Shown: positions 1 through 7,958, counted from the stretch's first letter. The stretch is 64,000 bases of DNA from an uncultured Gammaproteobacteria bacterium (GCA_905479985.1 CAJQOM010000016.1:1-64000); one strand, 5' to 3'. The notes: generated by a model not told the origin, from the sequence alone. Made by a program: numbers and translations.

Positions 1-180
1 ACTCGAAACTAAAGCGGTAAACATCGTATGTTAGGGTCGGATTATTCGTAGTCTGCGGTGCATGTCCTGCTCTCACTGACAGCTACCTGTCAGTTGTGAA
101 TAGTATCGCTGAAAGTAGGACGGAATAACTATATTGGGTCGAGAGCTGCCCTTTGATTTGAGTCGTTATGTTAACAACAG

Positions 181-207
181 TGCAACGCACTAGGGTATTT
201 TGTTTCA
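181..207. repeat. Imperfect direct repeat, left copy
   Basis: A 27-nt sequence beginning TGCAACGCACTAGGGT recurs at 1551-1577 in the same orientation with only two mismatches. The two copies bracket both small minus-strand genes at 245-973 and 1270-1476. This could mark a mobile cassette or be a dispersed repeat. I see no transposase between the copies and no integron attC folding. The stretch 1-180 shows no gene that I can support. Confidence 0.6.
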
Positions 208-244
208 ACAAGTATCTATAAAGTTTCTTCAATGTGTTCTGTTT

Positions 245-973
245 TCAGAAATCATAAATATTAAACATATAACCACTGACTTTGCTCCCTTTACAGTCCA
301 CCCAATAACCACTTTTTGAATTAAATTCCCACGGGAGACCTGCACAATCACCAGCATTTGAAGTGGGGCGTTTATCTAGTAGAGTTACACCTCTAACCCT
401 ATTTTCACCAATTTCAAACGTTGGTAACCCCATACTGTAACGCTTATGTCTCGCCCACCGATTTGATGCTCTAAACCAAATATCAAAATCGTTATCTTGA
501 CCTATTTTAAAATTAGGTTCGAATCTTGCCAATTCAGCTTCAGAAACATCAACCCATTTATTCCGAGCTGATTGACATATTTGAGCACCGCGAACGCCAT
601 TAGAACCAATTTCAAATGTTGGAATACCTACATCATATTTATTTTTTTGTGCATATCGATGAACAGCTCTAGCCCATGTTACACGAGAATTTTCTTTCCC
701 TATTAAAAATCTATTTTCGACATGATGTAGTGTAGATTCTGGGATGTCATGAAAACCAAAGCCTCCATAAAAAACAAATACTCCATACTCATTATTAGGA
801 GTAATTTCAAAGTCAGGAAAGCCGGCTACATTGTATTTTTTATTAGCCCAGAGATTAGATGCTATTGCCAATGTTTTCAGGCTATTCCTCTTCCCTATTA
901 CGAAATTTGGATAAGCCTTATTTAGCTCGACTTCAGATACAACTTGTCTACCAACATTAAACGGTAAACTCAT
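245..973 (-). CDS. Hypothetical protein with three FEIG-type repeats
   Basis: I do not recognise this 242-residue protein. It contains three imperfect copies of a unit of about 60 residues, at roughly 11-68, 75-133 and 141-199. Each has a V-S-E/E-A-E-L-like start, an N-F-x-I-G-x-x-N block, a W-A-R/N-R-W-A block, then G-x-P-T-F-E-I-G and R-G-V. The first copy is the most diverged (FPDFEIT). The tail has two Cys (GDCAGLPW and YWVDCKGS). There is no signal peptide or membrane segment. I chose the ATG at 971-973 because AAGGGAAG lies seven bases upstream; a longer frame starts at 1018 without such a site. It sits inside the tRNA-Cys island, so it is accessory. A carbohydrate- or surface-binding repeat is possible, but that is only a guess. 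Confidence 0.6.
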   Translation of the reverse strand: MSLPFNVGRQVVSEVELNKAYPNFVIGKRNSLKTLAIASNLWANKKYNVAGFPDFEITPNNEYGVFVFYGGFGFHDIPESTLHHVENRFLIGKENSRVTWARAVHRYAQKNKYDVGIPTFEIGSNGVRGAQICQSARNKWVDVSEAELARFEPNFKIGQDNDFDIWFRASNRWARHKRYSMGLPTFEIGENRVRGVTLLDKRPTSNAGDCAGLPWEFNSKSGYWVDCKGSKVSGYMFNIYDF

Positions 974-1043
974 ATAATTACTTCCCTTAAATTTATTGAA
1001 CAATGAAAGGCAACCCACTTTTTGAGGTAGTAATACAACCGGC

Positions 1044-1074
1044 TAGGCTGCTTTGTTTCAGCAAAAGCAGCCTA
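1044..1074. terminator. Perfect 11-bp stem-loop between the two small genes
   Basis: TAGGCTGCTTT at 1044-1054 pairs perfectly with AAAGCAGCCTA at 1064-1074 across a nine-base loop. It lies upstream of the repeat-protein gene and downstream of the 1270-1476 gene on the minus strand. There is no clear U-run, so it may be a transcript-end structure rather than a classical intrinsic terminator. Confidence 0.4.
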
Positions 1075-1232
1075 AAACTGCGTAAATATAAAATTTATAT
1101 AAATACTTTTGGAGTGTCAATTATTTCACCCATAAACAAGGTATTTAAAATGAAATTTAATTTAAAATTCAAAATCAACAAAAAGCTTATTATGCTGCTA
1201 ATTTTACTTATGCTATAGCTTTAAGATGGTTC

Positions 1233-1255
1233 GCTTGCCCTTGAAACGGGCAAGC
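1233..1255 (-). terminator. Stem-loop after the 1270-1476 gene
   Basis: GCTTGCCC (1233-1240) pairs with GGGCAAGC (1248-1255) around a seven-base loop. It sits 15 bases past the stop of the minus-strand gene ending at 1270. This GC-rich stem is well placed as a transcription terminator for that gene, though the following U-run is weak. Confidence 0.5.
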
Positions 1256-1269
1256 TAAAACCAACTTGG

Positions 1270-1476
1270 TTATTTTGTTACGAGATCGTTAAGAGCTGGC
1301 AACTCTAAGCAGAAAATTTCTATGGCCCAATTTGGGTTAGCATCATATTGTTCAATGGAATAGTTTATACATTCTTGATGGTCGTGAAACTTCGCTAAAT
1401 GCACGGCTTCATTAGTAGCGATCCCTTGGTCATCCATCAAGACAAATAATAGATAAAACAACTTTAAACCGTTCAT
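1270..1476 (-). CDS. Small hypothetical protein
   Basis: A 68-residue protein I do not recognise. The first 13 residues (MNGLKLFYLLFVL) are hydrophobic and could be a short membrane anchor or export signal. The rest is acidic, with two Cys (HQECINY and EIFCLEL) and a HDHQ segment. An AGGA sequence lies eight bases before the ATG. A stem-loop at 1233-1255 follows it. It is accessory, inside the island, and flanked by the 27-nt repeats. Whether it is expressed is uncertain, but the ribosome site and terminator support a real gene. Confidence 0.5.
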   Translation of the reverse strand: MNGLKLFYLLFVLMDDQGIATNEAVHLAKFHDHQECINYSIEQYDANPNWAIEIFCLELPALNDLVTK

Positions 1477-1550
1477 ATTTTAATCCTGTGTGTTTAGTCG
1501 CAGCCAGCATTCAGCCTGCCATAAGCACCATACATATGATCCTATTTTCC

Positions 1551-1577
1551 TGCAACGCACTAGGGTGTTTTGTTGCA
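1551..1577. repeat. Imperfect direct repeat, right copy
   Basis: Second copy of the 27-nt sequence at 181-207, identical at 25 positions, same orientation. From here to 1930 I find no gene. The stretch holds an AT-rich imperfect palindrome at about 1730-1760 (GTTTATTTTGG against CCAAAATAAGTAAAC) and nothing else I can assign. Confidence 0.6.
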
Positions 1578-1930
1578 TTAATAAGCTCTCAATGCGAAGT
1601 CAAGCTTTGAAAAGCTATTTGTGAATAATACGACCAAGGTCTAAGCGTAGCAAGTTTTCGCCCTGTCCAAATTTATTGAGAAGCACAGGAAGCCCGAAAG
1701 GTAAAAAGAAGCTGGCCTTTTGTTTGGTTTGTTTATTTTGGCCTCCCAAAATAAGTAAACGCCCTCGTAGTAGCGAAATATAAATTAAACTTCAAGCCTT
1801 ATATCCGGTGAAGGGGCCTACGCTTTTAGCTCTATCGTCACTTTGTAATTGAAAAACTATATTCCAAACTTTTCGTGAATGTATCAACGTCTTCTTTGGG
1901 CCGGCAGCCGACATCTAGTCAATCCGTCAC

Positions 1931-2041
1931 TTACGTGTGGTGAATTCGACCGGTCAATGCAACACACTCATTAAAATTATTAGCTGGTGTTATGTAACCC
2001 AAGGTTTTTCTTGGCCTGGTATTTAATTCCTTCGCTCTCAA
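1931..2041 (-). pseudogene. C-terminal remnant of an IS30-family transposase
   Basis: Read on the minus strand, this stretch encodes the end of an IS30-type transposase. It includes the hallmark block LNTRPRKTLGY, then ITPANNF and a CVALTGRIHHT ending before the stop codon at 1931-1933. Only about 37 codons are recognisable. Upstream, in the same frame, similarity fades and a stop occurs at 2066-2068, so the catalytic DDE core is gone. It is a scar of an earlier insertion next to the recombinase gene. Confidence 0.75.
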
Positions 2042-2188
2042 AGCCTTAGTTTTTAATTTAACCCTTTAGGATATTTACTTTTCTGTAGTAAATCCAGCCA
2101 AAAACTGTTCAAAAAGTGATATATATCAAAGAACCTGCTTAAAAACTGAGACAAACTAGATCCCAACATTATCAAACAAGGATCTGGA

Positions 2189-3133
2189 ATGAACAGACAA
2201 ACACAAGATGGCTATATGAAACTAGCTATATATTTTTTGAAGCGCAGGCTAAAAGGTAAAAAATTAGAAAACACTTTGTTAAATATTCAACAAGCACTTA
2301 TCGATTGTGCCCATGAATATAGGCCAGGTTATTGGCGACGTCTACGGTGTGCTCTTGCCTACTCTTTCAACCGTACCGGTAACCCAAAAATAGCAGATAG
2401 TATAAAAGCAACCATTAATCCAATTACTGCTGCTAATGCTAAAAGTGGCGTTAAAGCATTAAAGAAACCCAAGCAGAAAAGACAACATCAGGTCTTAAAA
2501 AAATATGACAATGACATAAGACATTACCTTTTAAAAAAGGGTAACTCTAATGCGAGATGTGTATTAGCCGCACTTAATATTGTCAACATCATAGGTTGTC
2601 GACCTATTGAAATTATGACATTGAAGGCCGACTGGAATAACTCCACTATCATTATCACTGGAGCGAAGAAGACCACTAATGGGCTTCGTGGCTTAGATAG
2701 AGCGATACACCTTTCCGACAAAGATTTTGCAGTCGTTGTTATGGCCTACTCTCAATTAGAGTCTTACCGTCAGCGACAAAAACTCACAAAAATACAATTA
2801 CAAAGCCGTATTCAGCATGGTTTAGCTAGAGCTACTGCAGCGTTATGGCCTCACAGAAAGCATCGCATCACTTTGTATAGTTACCGTCACCAATTTGCGA
2901 GTGATTTAAAAGGCTCAGATAAAAGCCGTGAAGAAATCGCAGCCATCATGGGGCATCAATCGGTTGATAGTGCAAATACTTATGGCGATAGGCGCTACGG
3001 TGGTAGAAAAATTGATATAAAGGCAACAACGAGTTCGATAGCCAGTGTCAGAAAAACAGTACCAAAAAACCGCGGCTATATCAAAACACCTCGTTCTCCA
3101 TTTCATGGTCTCATCAACCCTGTAAGACCATAG
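2189..3133 (+). CDS. Tyrosine recombinase (site-specific integrase)
   Basis: A 314-residue tyrosine recombinase. Its catalytic half has the first arginine in IIGCRPIEIM (about residue 134), a KKTTNGLRG block for the lysine, the box II arginine in SYRHQFAS, the MGHQS motif, and the nucleophile tyrosine in SANTYGDRR. The usual histidine of the H-x-x-R pair appears to be replaced (LYSYRHQF), as in some divergent integrases. The N-terminal region is Lys/Arg-rich and probably binds DNA. A nested inverted repeat begins eight bases after its stop, followed by two small genes on the same strand. It differs from the integrase at 3774-4883, so the island carries two recombinases. Its substrate site is unknown. 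Confidence 0.85.
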   Translation: MNRQTQDGYMKLAIYFLKRRLKGKKLENTLLNIQQALIDCAHEYRPGYWRRLRCALAYSFNRTGNPKIADSIKATINPITAANAKSGVKALKKPKQKRQHQVLKKYDNDIRHYLLKKGNSNARCVLAALNIVNIIGCRPIEIMTLKADWNNSTIIITGAKKTTNGLRGLDRAIHLSDKDFAVVVMAYSQLESYRQRQKLTKIQLQSRIQHGLARATAALWPHRKHRITLYSYRHQFASDLKGSDKSREEIAAIMGHQSVDSANTYGDRRYGGRKIDIKATTSSIASVRKTVPKNRGYIKTPRSPFHGLINPVRP

Positions 3134-3140
3134 TTTGACT

Positions 3141-3206
3141 CGCGGAGCTGAAAATAACGATTTGCCCTGCAACTCGATTATTTTCCGAGCGTAATGACGC
3201 TCCGCG
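3141..3206. repeat. Nested inverted repeat after the recombinase gene
   Basis: CGCGGAGC (3141-3148) pairs with GCTCCGCG (3199-3206). Inside it, GAAAATAACGA (3150-3160) pairs with TCGATTATTTTC (3174-3185) with a one-base bulge. The two stems share an axis, giving a long cruciform-capable structure between the recombinase stop and the next gene. It may be a terminator, a leader structure, or a recombination site. Confidence 0.6.
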
Positions 3207-3256
3207 GAAAACCAAAACACAATAACTCACTATTTAATAAAACAAGGATAACCACG

Positions 3257-3451
3257 ATGTATTCATTACTTATTACAGTTGAATCAATCAGGCTTGAGGG
3301 CTCACTGGTTCCTTTAAGCCAGATGAAACAGTATCAAGACGAGGTCGAAGTTAGGTTTGACCATGGCGAAGACTACCGCATCCCCTCATTGATCTGGCCA
3401 CCACCTAGCCTAATCGCAGAAAAAATAGAAATCAGGGAGGAAGAAAAGTGA
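3257..3451 (+). CDS. Small hypothetical protein ahead of the excisionase-like gene
   Basis: A 64-residue acidic protein beginning MYSLLITVESIRLEG. I place the start at 3257 because AAGGAT lies eight bases upstream; an in-frame ATG at 3194 falls inside the inverted repeat and has no such site. The centre is rich in charged residues with IWPPPS near the end. Its stop overlaps the next start (GTGA), so both are translationally coupled. No family is recognised. Its position between a recombinase and an excisionase-like HTH protein suggests a role in control of the mobile element, by context only. Confidence 0.6.
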   Translation: MYSLLITVESIRLEGSLVPLSQMKQYQDEVEVRFDHGEDYRIPSLIWPPPSLIAEKIEIREEEK

Positions 3452-3759
3452 CGCACACTCCTCTCCCTATAGAAACAATTACCGTTGATCAGGTTGCGTA
3501 TATTCTGAAATGCTCTCCAAAGACGGTGATGGAAAAAGCCAGTCGGGGATTAATTCCAGGTGCAAAAGTTGGTAAAGCTTGGTTCTTCAAGACATCAGAT
3601 ATTCAGCAATACGTTAATAACGAAATTACTGAACAAACACAAAAACGAAAGAAACGTTACGAACCCCATGACAATATGCCAAGATCCTATGCATCACCTA
3701 CCATAAAATCTCGGTCTTACCCTGATTTATCCGCTTATCGAAAGTACCTACAACCTTAA
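3448..3759 (+). CDS. Excisionase-like helix-turn-helix DNA-binding protein
   Basis: A 103-residue protein starting with GTG, preceded by a strong GGGAGGA site. Residues about 8-52 match the MerR-like 'excisionase family' winged helix: TVDQVAYILKCSPKTVMEKA, then GLIPGAKVGKAWFF, then DIQQYV. The C-terminal half is basic (QKRKKRYEPH) and could add DNA contacts. Such proteins direct integrase toward excision or repress island genes. It is coupled to the preceding small gene by a GTGA overlap and converges on the integrase at 3774-4883, 14 bp away. Assignment to the HTH fold is firm; which recombinase it serves is inference. Confidence 0.8.
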   Translation: MTHTPLPIETITVDQVAYILKCSPKTVMEKASRGLIPGAKVGKAWFFKTSDIQQYVNNEITEQTQKRKKRYEPHDNMPRSYASPTIKSRSYPDLSAYRKYLQP

Positions 3760-3773
3760 CGAGCAACACTTTT

Positions 3774-4883
3774 TCACCATAATTTATCCGCTAGGTTACT
3801 GCCACGTAAATTGGCGTAGCGTTGAAGCATCCTCAAGTTCTTATGGCCAGTTATTTTTGACACTTCCAGATCTGATAGAGATGTTCTCTCATAAATACGG
3901 CTTGTTGCTTCATGTCTCAAATCATGAAACGTCAAATCGTCACATAGAGCATGCTCAAAAATACGCTTCCACTGCCTAGATAGCAGAGTAGTCGTTTTGT
4001 CGAGTGCTACTCGGCTCGTTTTACCATTAAACCAAGGGAATAAAAATACTCCGCCATTAAGTGTTGAAATATAATCCTCTAACAAAGCAATAGCTGGTTG
4101 GCTTAAGGGTACTTGTCGCTTATAACCATTTTTTGTTTTGTCTAGAAAAATTGTTCTCTCATGGAGATCCACTTGCACGGTTTGTAATGTATACATTTCG
4201 CGCATACGCATCGCTGTTTCTAGCGCCAATGAAAAGAAGGTTTTATAGGCAATTGGGTTATCCAGCATCAATACACGCTGTTTCTTAACAGGCACATAAT
4301 TACCCTGAATTACATTTAAAATCCTTTCCTCCTCTCCCTTTTCCAAACGACGTTCACGTTCATTGTTGATCTTTTTTACACCGGCTTTTCGACTATCCTC
4401 ATCCGTATAGTTCGAATAACCTTTTGGTAAAAAACGCAATGGGTTTGTAGTGATATAAGCGTGCCTCATTCCCCAGTCTAAGCAACGAGCAAGTGCACCT
4501 ACATGTTTTGTTATTGTCCCAGGCGCCAGTCTTTTATTTTGCTTTAAATCACTTACCCAAGATTCAGTCCATTTATAAGTGATTTTTTCGACTTCAACGT
4601 TATCAATTCTTTTTTTATGACTCTCAAGAAGCCGTCGGTCATCATCTGTAATTTGAACGACTTTAATGTAGTCATTAATCAAAGTATGCAGCTTTATCGA
4701 CTTGTTTTCAGCTAGGAATTCGAGGGGAACAACACCCTGATCTAGCAAGGCTTCCAACTCGGCAATATAGGCATCGCCTTCCACTTCATTATCGAAGGTA
4801 ATCGTTATCGGTTTTGGCAATAATTGACTACGTTTAACTATATATTGGTACTTGCCATTACCACGTTCTCTTTTTGTCGCCAT
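3774..4883 (-). CDS. Phage-type tyrosine integrase of the tRNA-Cys island
   Basis: A 369-residue integrase. Order: N-terminal Arm/AP2-like region (about 1-60), SAM-like core-binding domain (about 60-180), catalytic domain (about 205-369). Catalytic residues visible are Arg in ETAMRMREMY, Lys in KTKNGYKRQVPL, His-x-x-Arg in FHDLRHEA, His in TGHKN and Tyr in LQRYANL. All are present, so it looks active. Its 5' end faces tRNA-Cys with only 155 bp between, the usual layout of an integrated island whose integrase recognises the tRNA 3' end. Palindromic sites at 4931-4958 lie in its promoter region and may be operators. Confidence 0.92.
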   Translation of the reverse strand: MATKRERGNGKYQYIVKRSQLLPKPITITFDNEVEGDAYIAELEALLDQGVVPLEFLAENKSIKLHTLINDYIKVVQITDDDRRLLESHKKRIDNVEVEKITYKWTESWVSDLKQNKRLAPGTITKHVGALARCLDWGMRHAYITTNPLRFLPKGYSNYTDEDSRKAGVKKINNERERRLEKGEEERILNVIQGNYVPVKKQRVLMLDNPIAYKTFFSLALETAMRMREMYTLQTVQVDLHERTIFLDKTKNGYKRQVPLSQPAIALLEDYISTLNGGVFLFPWFNGKTSRVALDKTTTLLSRQWKRIFEHALCDDLTFHDLRHEATSRIYERTSLSDLEVSKITGHKNLRMLQRYANLRGSNLADKLW

Positions 4884-4930
4884 CGCTCGCTCCTTTTAAC
4901 TCAGGTACAAGAGAATACTATCCGTATACG

Positions 4931-4958
4931 GGTGACATTGTCACCTATTTCGGGTGAC
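4931..4958. promoter_or_regulatory. Palindromic operator-like sites upstream of the integrase
   Basis: GGTGACATTGTCACC at 4931-4945 is a perfect palindrome with one central base. A third half-site, GGGTGAC, follows at 4952-4958. The cluster lies 48-75 bp upstream of the integrase start. It could be bound by an island repressor, by the excisionase-like protein, or by the integrase arm domain. Confidence 0.5.
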
Positions 4959-5038
4959 TTGAAGAGGATTGAACAGGATTACCAGATTATTTCTCTGTGC
5001 ATGAAAAATAATAAGTTATTGATTTTTAACAAAATAAA

Positions 5039-5112
5039 TGGAGGCTGAGGTCGGAATCGAACCGGCGTTAACGGAGTTGCAGTCCGCTGCATGACCACTC
5101 TGCCACTCAGCC
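5039..5112 (-). tRNA. tRNA-Cys (GCA)
   Basis: A 74-nt cloverleaf including an encoded CCA. The acceptor stem pairs GGCTGAG with CTCAGCC, the discriminator base is U, the anticodon loop is CTGCAAC (anticodon GCA), and the T arm contains GGTTCGATTCC. The integrase gene begins 155 bp past its 3' end, which makes this the likely chromosomal attachment site of the island to the left. Confidence 0.96.
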
Positions 5113-5136
5113 TAAATATAAACAGTGTCCAAAAAC

Positions 5137-5168
5137 CAAAAAGCCGTAGATAAAACCACGGCTTTTTG
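5137..5168. terminator. Stem-loop between tRNA-Gly and tRNA-Cys
   Basis: CAAAAAGCCGT (5137-5147) pairs perfectly with ACGGCTTTTTG (5158-5168) around ten bases, with T-runs on both sides. It resembles a bidirectional intrinsic terminator. Because it sits between two co-oriented tRNA genes, it may instead be a processing structure in a shared transcript. Confidence 0.6.
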
Positions 5169-5174
5169 TTGTTT

Positions 5175-5250
5175 TGGAGCGGAAAACGAGATTCGAACTC
5201 GCGACCTCAACCTTGGCAAGGTTGCGCTCTACCAGCTGAGCTATTCCCGC
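5175..5250 (-). tRNA. tRNA-Gly (GCC)
   Basis: A 76-nt cloverleaf with encoded CCA. Acceptor GCGGGAA pairs with TTTCCGC allowing one wobble, the anticodon loop is TTGCCAA (GCC), and the T arm contains GTTCGAATC. It lies 51 bp downstream of pgsA. The pgsA-tRNA-Gly-tRNA-Cys order is a common gammaproteobacterial arrangement. Confidence 0.96.
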
Positions 5251-5301
5251 TTTGAAGGAGGTCATTATAGGGCTTTAAGAATATATGTCAAGCCCCTAAA
5301 A

Positions 5302-5853
5302 CTAAGAAGTTAGCATTGGCCAAGCGGCTTTTAAATAACTCAACATCGAGCTTATCGTCAACGCCGCAGCAACATACAATAAAGTCACACCAATCTCAAA
5401 AGTCGGTAACGCCAGCACTGGAGAAAAATAAATCAGACAAGCAATTGAAAGCATTTGGAAAGCCGTTTTCAATTTACCCACATAAGAGACTTTGATTGCA
5501 TTTCGTTGTCCTAACTCTGCCATCCACTCTCGTAAGGCTGATACCGTGATTTCCCGGCCAATAATCACCACAACAGGCAATAAAATATACCAAGTCGGCG
5601 TTTTATATAAGATCAACAATAAAGCCACAGCGACGAGCAACTTATCCGCCACAGGATCAATAAACGCACCAAAAGGGGACATTTGGTCCCATTTCCGCGC
5701 TAAATAGCCATCGAGCCAATCCGTCAAAGCAGCAACGATGAAGATGCCCGTTGCCCATACTGGCGCTGACTTATAGGGTAATAAAAAAACAATAATCAAT
5801 ACTGGAATAAGGGCAATTCTCAGCAAACTCAATATATTAGGAATATTCGGCAT
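5302..5853 (-). CDS. pgsA: CDP-diacylglycerol--glycerol-3-phosphate 3-phosphatidyltransferase
   Basis: Inner-membrane enzyme of phosphatidylglycerol synthesis; it transfers the phosphatidyl group from CDP-diacylglycerol to glycerol-3-phosphate. The 183 residues contain the CDP-alcohol phosphatidyltransferase signature D-G-x2-A-R-x8-G-x3-D-x3-D (DWLDGYLARKW, then GAFIDPVADKL, about residues 42-66), plus four to five hydrophobic helices. Length is normal for the family. It lies 50 bp downstream of uvrC on the same strand and upstream of tRNA-Gly, the typical uvrC-pgsA-tRNA cluster. Confidence 0.96.
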   Translation of the reverse strand: MPNIPNILSLLRIALIPVLIIVFLLPYKSAPVWATGIFIVAALTDWLDGYLARKWDQMSPFGAFIDPVADKLLVAVALLLILYKTPTWYILLPVVVIIGREITVSALREWMAELGQRNAIKVSYVGKLKTAFQMLSIACLIYFSPVLALPTFEIGVTLLYVAAALTISSMLSYLKAAWPMLTS

Positions 5854-5903
5854 AACACGTCTTTAACAAGATTGATAACGCTAATGGTAGCACCATAAGG
5901 CAG

Positions 5904-7739
5904 TTATTTCTCGTCATGGAATACGTCATAGATCTTTTGAGCCAGAGTTGGGCTAATACCATCCACTGCTGACAAGTCTTCCACGCCCGCACGTTGAATT
6001 GCCTGCAAGCCGCCAAATTGTTGCAATATTTTCTGTCGACGTTTCGGCCCCATCCCATCAATTGACTCCAATGGCGACGTTTTTCTAGATTTTGCTCGTC
6101 GTTGACGATGGCCTGTTATCGCAAAGCGATGTGCCTCATCACGTACCTGTTGCAATAAATGCAATGCTGGAGAATCAGCACTCAAATCAACCTCACCAGA
6201 ACGACCAACCAAAAATAAGGTTTCTTCACCCGGCTTGCGTCCCGGCCCTTTGGCAATACCCAATATATCAAGATCCAGTTGCAATTCAGCCATCACCGCT
6301 TTTGCTTCCGTCAATTGACCTTTACCACCATCAATCAATAATAAGTCAGGCCGCTTACCTTCGCCTTTTTGTAACCGTGTATAACGTCGCGTCAGCGCTT
6401 GATGCATCGCAGCATAATCATCACCTGGTGTAATGCCTTCAATATTGAATTTACGATAATCTGTTTTAATCGGCCCTTCCAAGCCAAACACCACACAAGA
6501 TGCAACGGTCTTCTCACCACCGGTATGGCTAATATCAAAACACTCAATACGCTTCGGCATCTCAGCCATTTCAAGCGCTTCTTGTAATTGCTCGAACCGT
6601 TGTAATAAATTAGACCGACTACTCAAGCGCTGAACTAAGCTGATTTCAGCATTGGTCTTCGCCATTTTCATCCAACGCACGCTCGGCCCACGCTGAGGAC
6701 AACGTATTGACACGCTATGTCCAGATTCAGACTTCAAAACAGTTTCTACTAAAGCCATATCTTCAAAATCATGGCTCACCAACACTTCTATTGGTACATT
6801 TTTCCCCAAATAATACTGAGGGATAAATGCCGCCAACAATTCTTCGGCTGAATGTGCTGCTGTCCCCTTCGGGTAATAACTTTTGCTACCCAAACTCCGT
6901 CCACCGCGAATAAAGCTGACCTCAACGACAGATAAGCCATCACGTACAATTGCCGCCAACACATCTAAGTCGCCTTGCTCTGCACTCACATATTGCCGTT
7001 CCTGCACACGCCTTAAACTAATAATCTTATCTCTAATTAAAGCTGCACTTTCGAAATCTAGCTCGGCAGAAGCGACAGTCATTTGCTCAGAAAAGTCATC
7101 CAGCACTTGTTGATTTTTCCCTTCCAAAAATAAAATGGTGTGTTGCAAATCTTTTTGATAATCAGCTTCAGAAATCAAGCCAACACATGGCGCGGTACAC
7201 CGTTTAATTTGATACTGTAAACATGGTCGAGACCGGTTCTGATAATAACTATCATCACACTGTCTAATTGGAAATAATTTTTGTAATAAATGCAGACTTT
7301 CTCTGACAGCACCAGCGCTGGGGTACGGGCCAAAATACTGGCCTTTTTTACGTTTAGTGCCGCGATGCAAACCGATTCGGGGAAAAGAATCCGCAGAAAT
7401 AAACAAATAGGGATAGGTCTTATCATCTCGCAATAAGATGTTATAGCGTGGCATTAACTCCTTAATGAGATTGTTCTCAAGAATCAATGCTTCATTTTCG
7501 GTATGCGTCACCGTTGTTTCGATATGGGCGATTTGCGCCACCATCACACGGTTTTTTGATGTCAGGCCCGTCGCACGAAAATAACTCGACACCCGCTTTT
7601 TGAGGTTTTTAGCCTTACCGACATAAATCACGGTCTCTGTACTATCAACCATGCGATAAACACCAGGCCTACCCGTCAAGGTTTTAAGAAACCCCACCGA
7701 ATCAAATACTGCTTGTTCTTGCTCCAACTTCTCCGTCAT
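5904..7739 (-). CDS. uvrC: Excinuclease ABC subunit C
   Basis: Nucleotide excision repair nuclease that makes both incisions around a UvrB-marked lesion. The 611-residue protein has an N-terminal GIY-YIG domain (GVYRMVDS through VIYVGKAKNL, about 27-50), a UVR motif around residues 205-235 (FSEQMTVASAELDFESAALI), an RNase H-like endonuclease domain (CFDISHTGGE and LLIDGGKGQL), and C-terminal helix-hairpin-helix motifs (SIDGMGPKRR, GISPTLAQKI). Length and domain order are complete. mfd, which feeds lesions to UvrA, lies divergently about 380 bp away, so two excision-repair genes are neighbours. Confidence 0.97.
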   Translation of the reverse strand: MTEKLEQEQAVFDSVGFLKTLTGRPGVYRMVDSTETVIYVGKAKNLKKRVSSYFRATGLTSKNRVMVAQIAHIETTVTHTENEALILENNLIKELMPRYNILLRDDKTYPYLFISADSFPRIGLHRGTKRKKGQYFGPYPSAGAVRESLHLLQKLFPIRQCDDSYYQNRSRPCLQYQIKRCTAPCVGLISEADYQKDLQHTILFLEGKNQQVLDDFSEQMTVASAELDFESAALIRDKIISLRRVQERQYVSAEQGDLDVLAAIVRDGLSVVEVSFIRGGRSLGSKSYYPKGTAAHSAEELLAAFIPQYYLGKNVPIEVLVSHDFEDMALVETVLKSESGHSVSIRCPQRGPSVRWMKMAKTNAEISLVQRLSSRSNLLQRFEQLQEALEMAEMPKRIECFDISHTGGEKTVASCVVFGLEGPIKTDYRKFNIEGITPGDDYAAMHQALTRRYTRLQKGEGKRPDLLLIDGGKGQLTEAKAVMAELQLDLDILGIAKGPGRKPGEETLFLVGRSGEVDLSADSPALHLLQQVRDEAHRFAITGHRQRRAKSRKTSPLESIDGMGPKRRQKILQQFGGLQAIQRAGVEDLSAVDGISPTLAQKIYDVFHDEK

Positions 7740-7784
7740 AAGACCTCAACACAATGGAGCTTGATAAGCAGCATCATTAATCAC

Positions 7785-7958
7785 TTATTCTTCTACATGA
7801 TAAGAGCGAAACAAACTGTAAGCCGCCAGCCCCCATAAAATGATGGCCGCAAAGATCGTGATGCGTGAATGACCAAACGAGAAAAACACAATCCCACCTG
7901 ACACAAATTCGCTCAACGCAATCACTCTCAATATTTTACTATTCTCATTCCTTGTCAT
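7785..7958 (-). CDS. Small hypothetical membrane protein
   Basis: A 57-residue protein if started at the ATG at 7956-7958 (MTRNENSKILRV); longer in-frame starts exist at 7994 and 8033. It has two hydrophobic stretches (ALSEFVSGGIVFFSF and ITIFAAIILWGLAAYSLF), predicting two membrane helices with a short basic loop. No family is recognised. It lies 45 bp upstream of uvrC on the same strand and could be its first operon gene, divergent from mfd. The ribosome site (GGGACGAAG region) is only moderate. Confidence 0.5.
   Translation of the reverse strand: MTRNENSKILRVIALSEFVSGGIVFFSFGHSRITIFAAIILWGLAAYSLFRSYHVEE

Noticed and set aside
34-90. Loose similarity to the tRNA-Cys 3' part, as a possible left att copy
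   Set aside because: Only scattered matches with gaps; no contiguous identity of useful length.
1003-1218. Plus-strand 71-codon frame
   Set aside because: No ribosome site, low-complexity Lys/Ile/Asn content, and it covers hairpins between minus-strand genes.
181-1577. 27-nt repeats as integron attC sites
   Set aside because: The RYYYAAC/GTTRRRY boxes and folded palindrome of attC are not found, and both genes face the wrong way for one cassette array.
1578-1930. Possible RNA gene or coding remnant near the AT-rich palindrome
   Set aside because: No fold or frame beyond a short palindrome could be supported.
5302-5853. PgsA contains LPTFEIG, like the repeat protein at 245-973
   Set aside because: It lies in a membrane enzyme with no other repeat features; coincidence.
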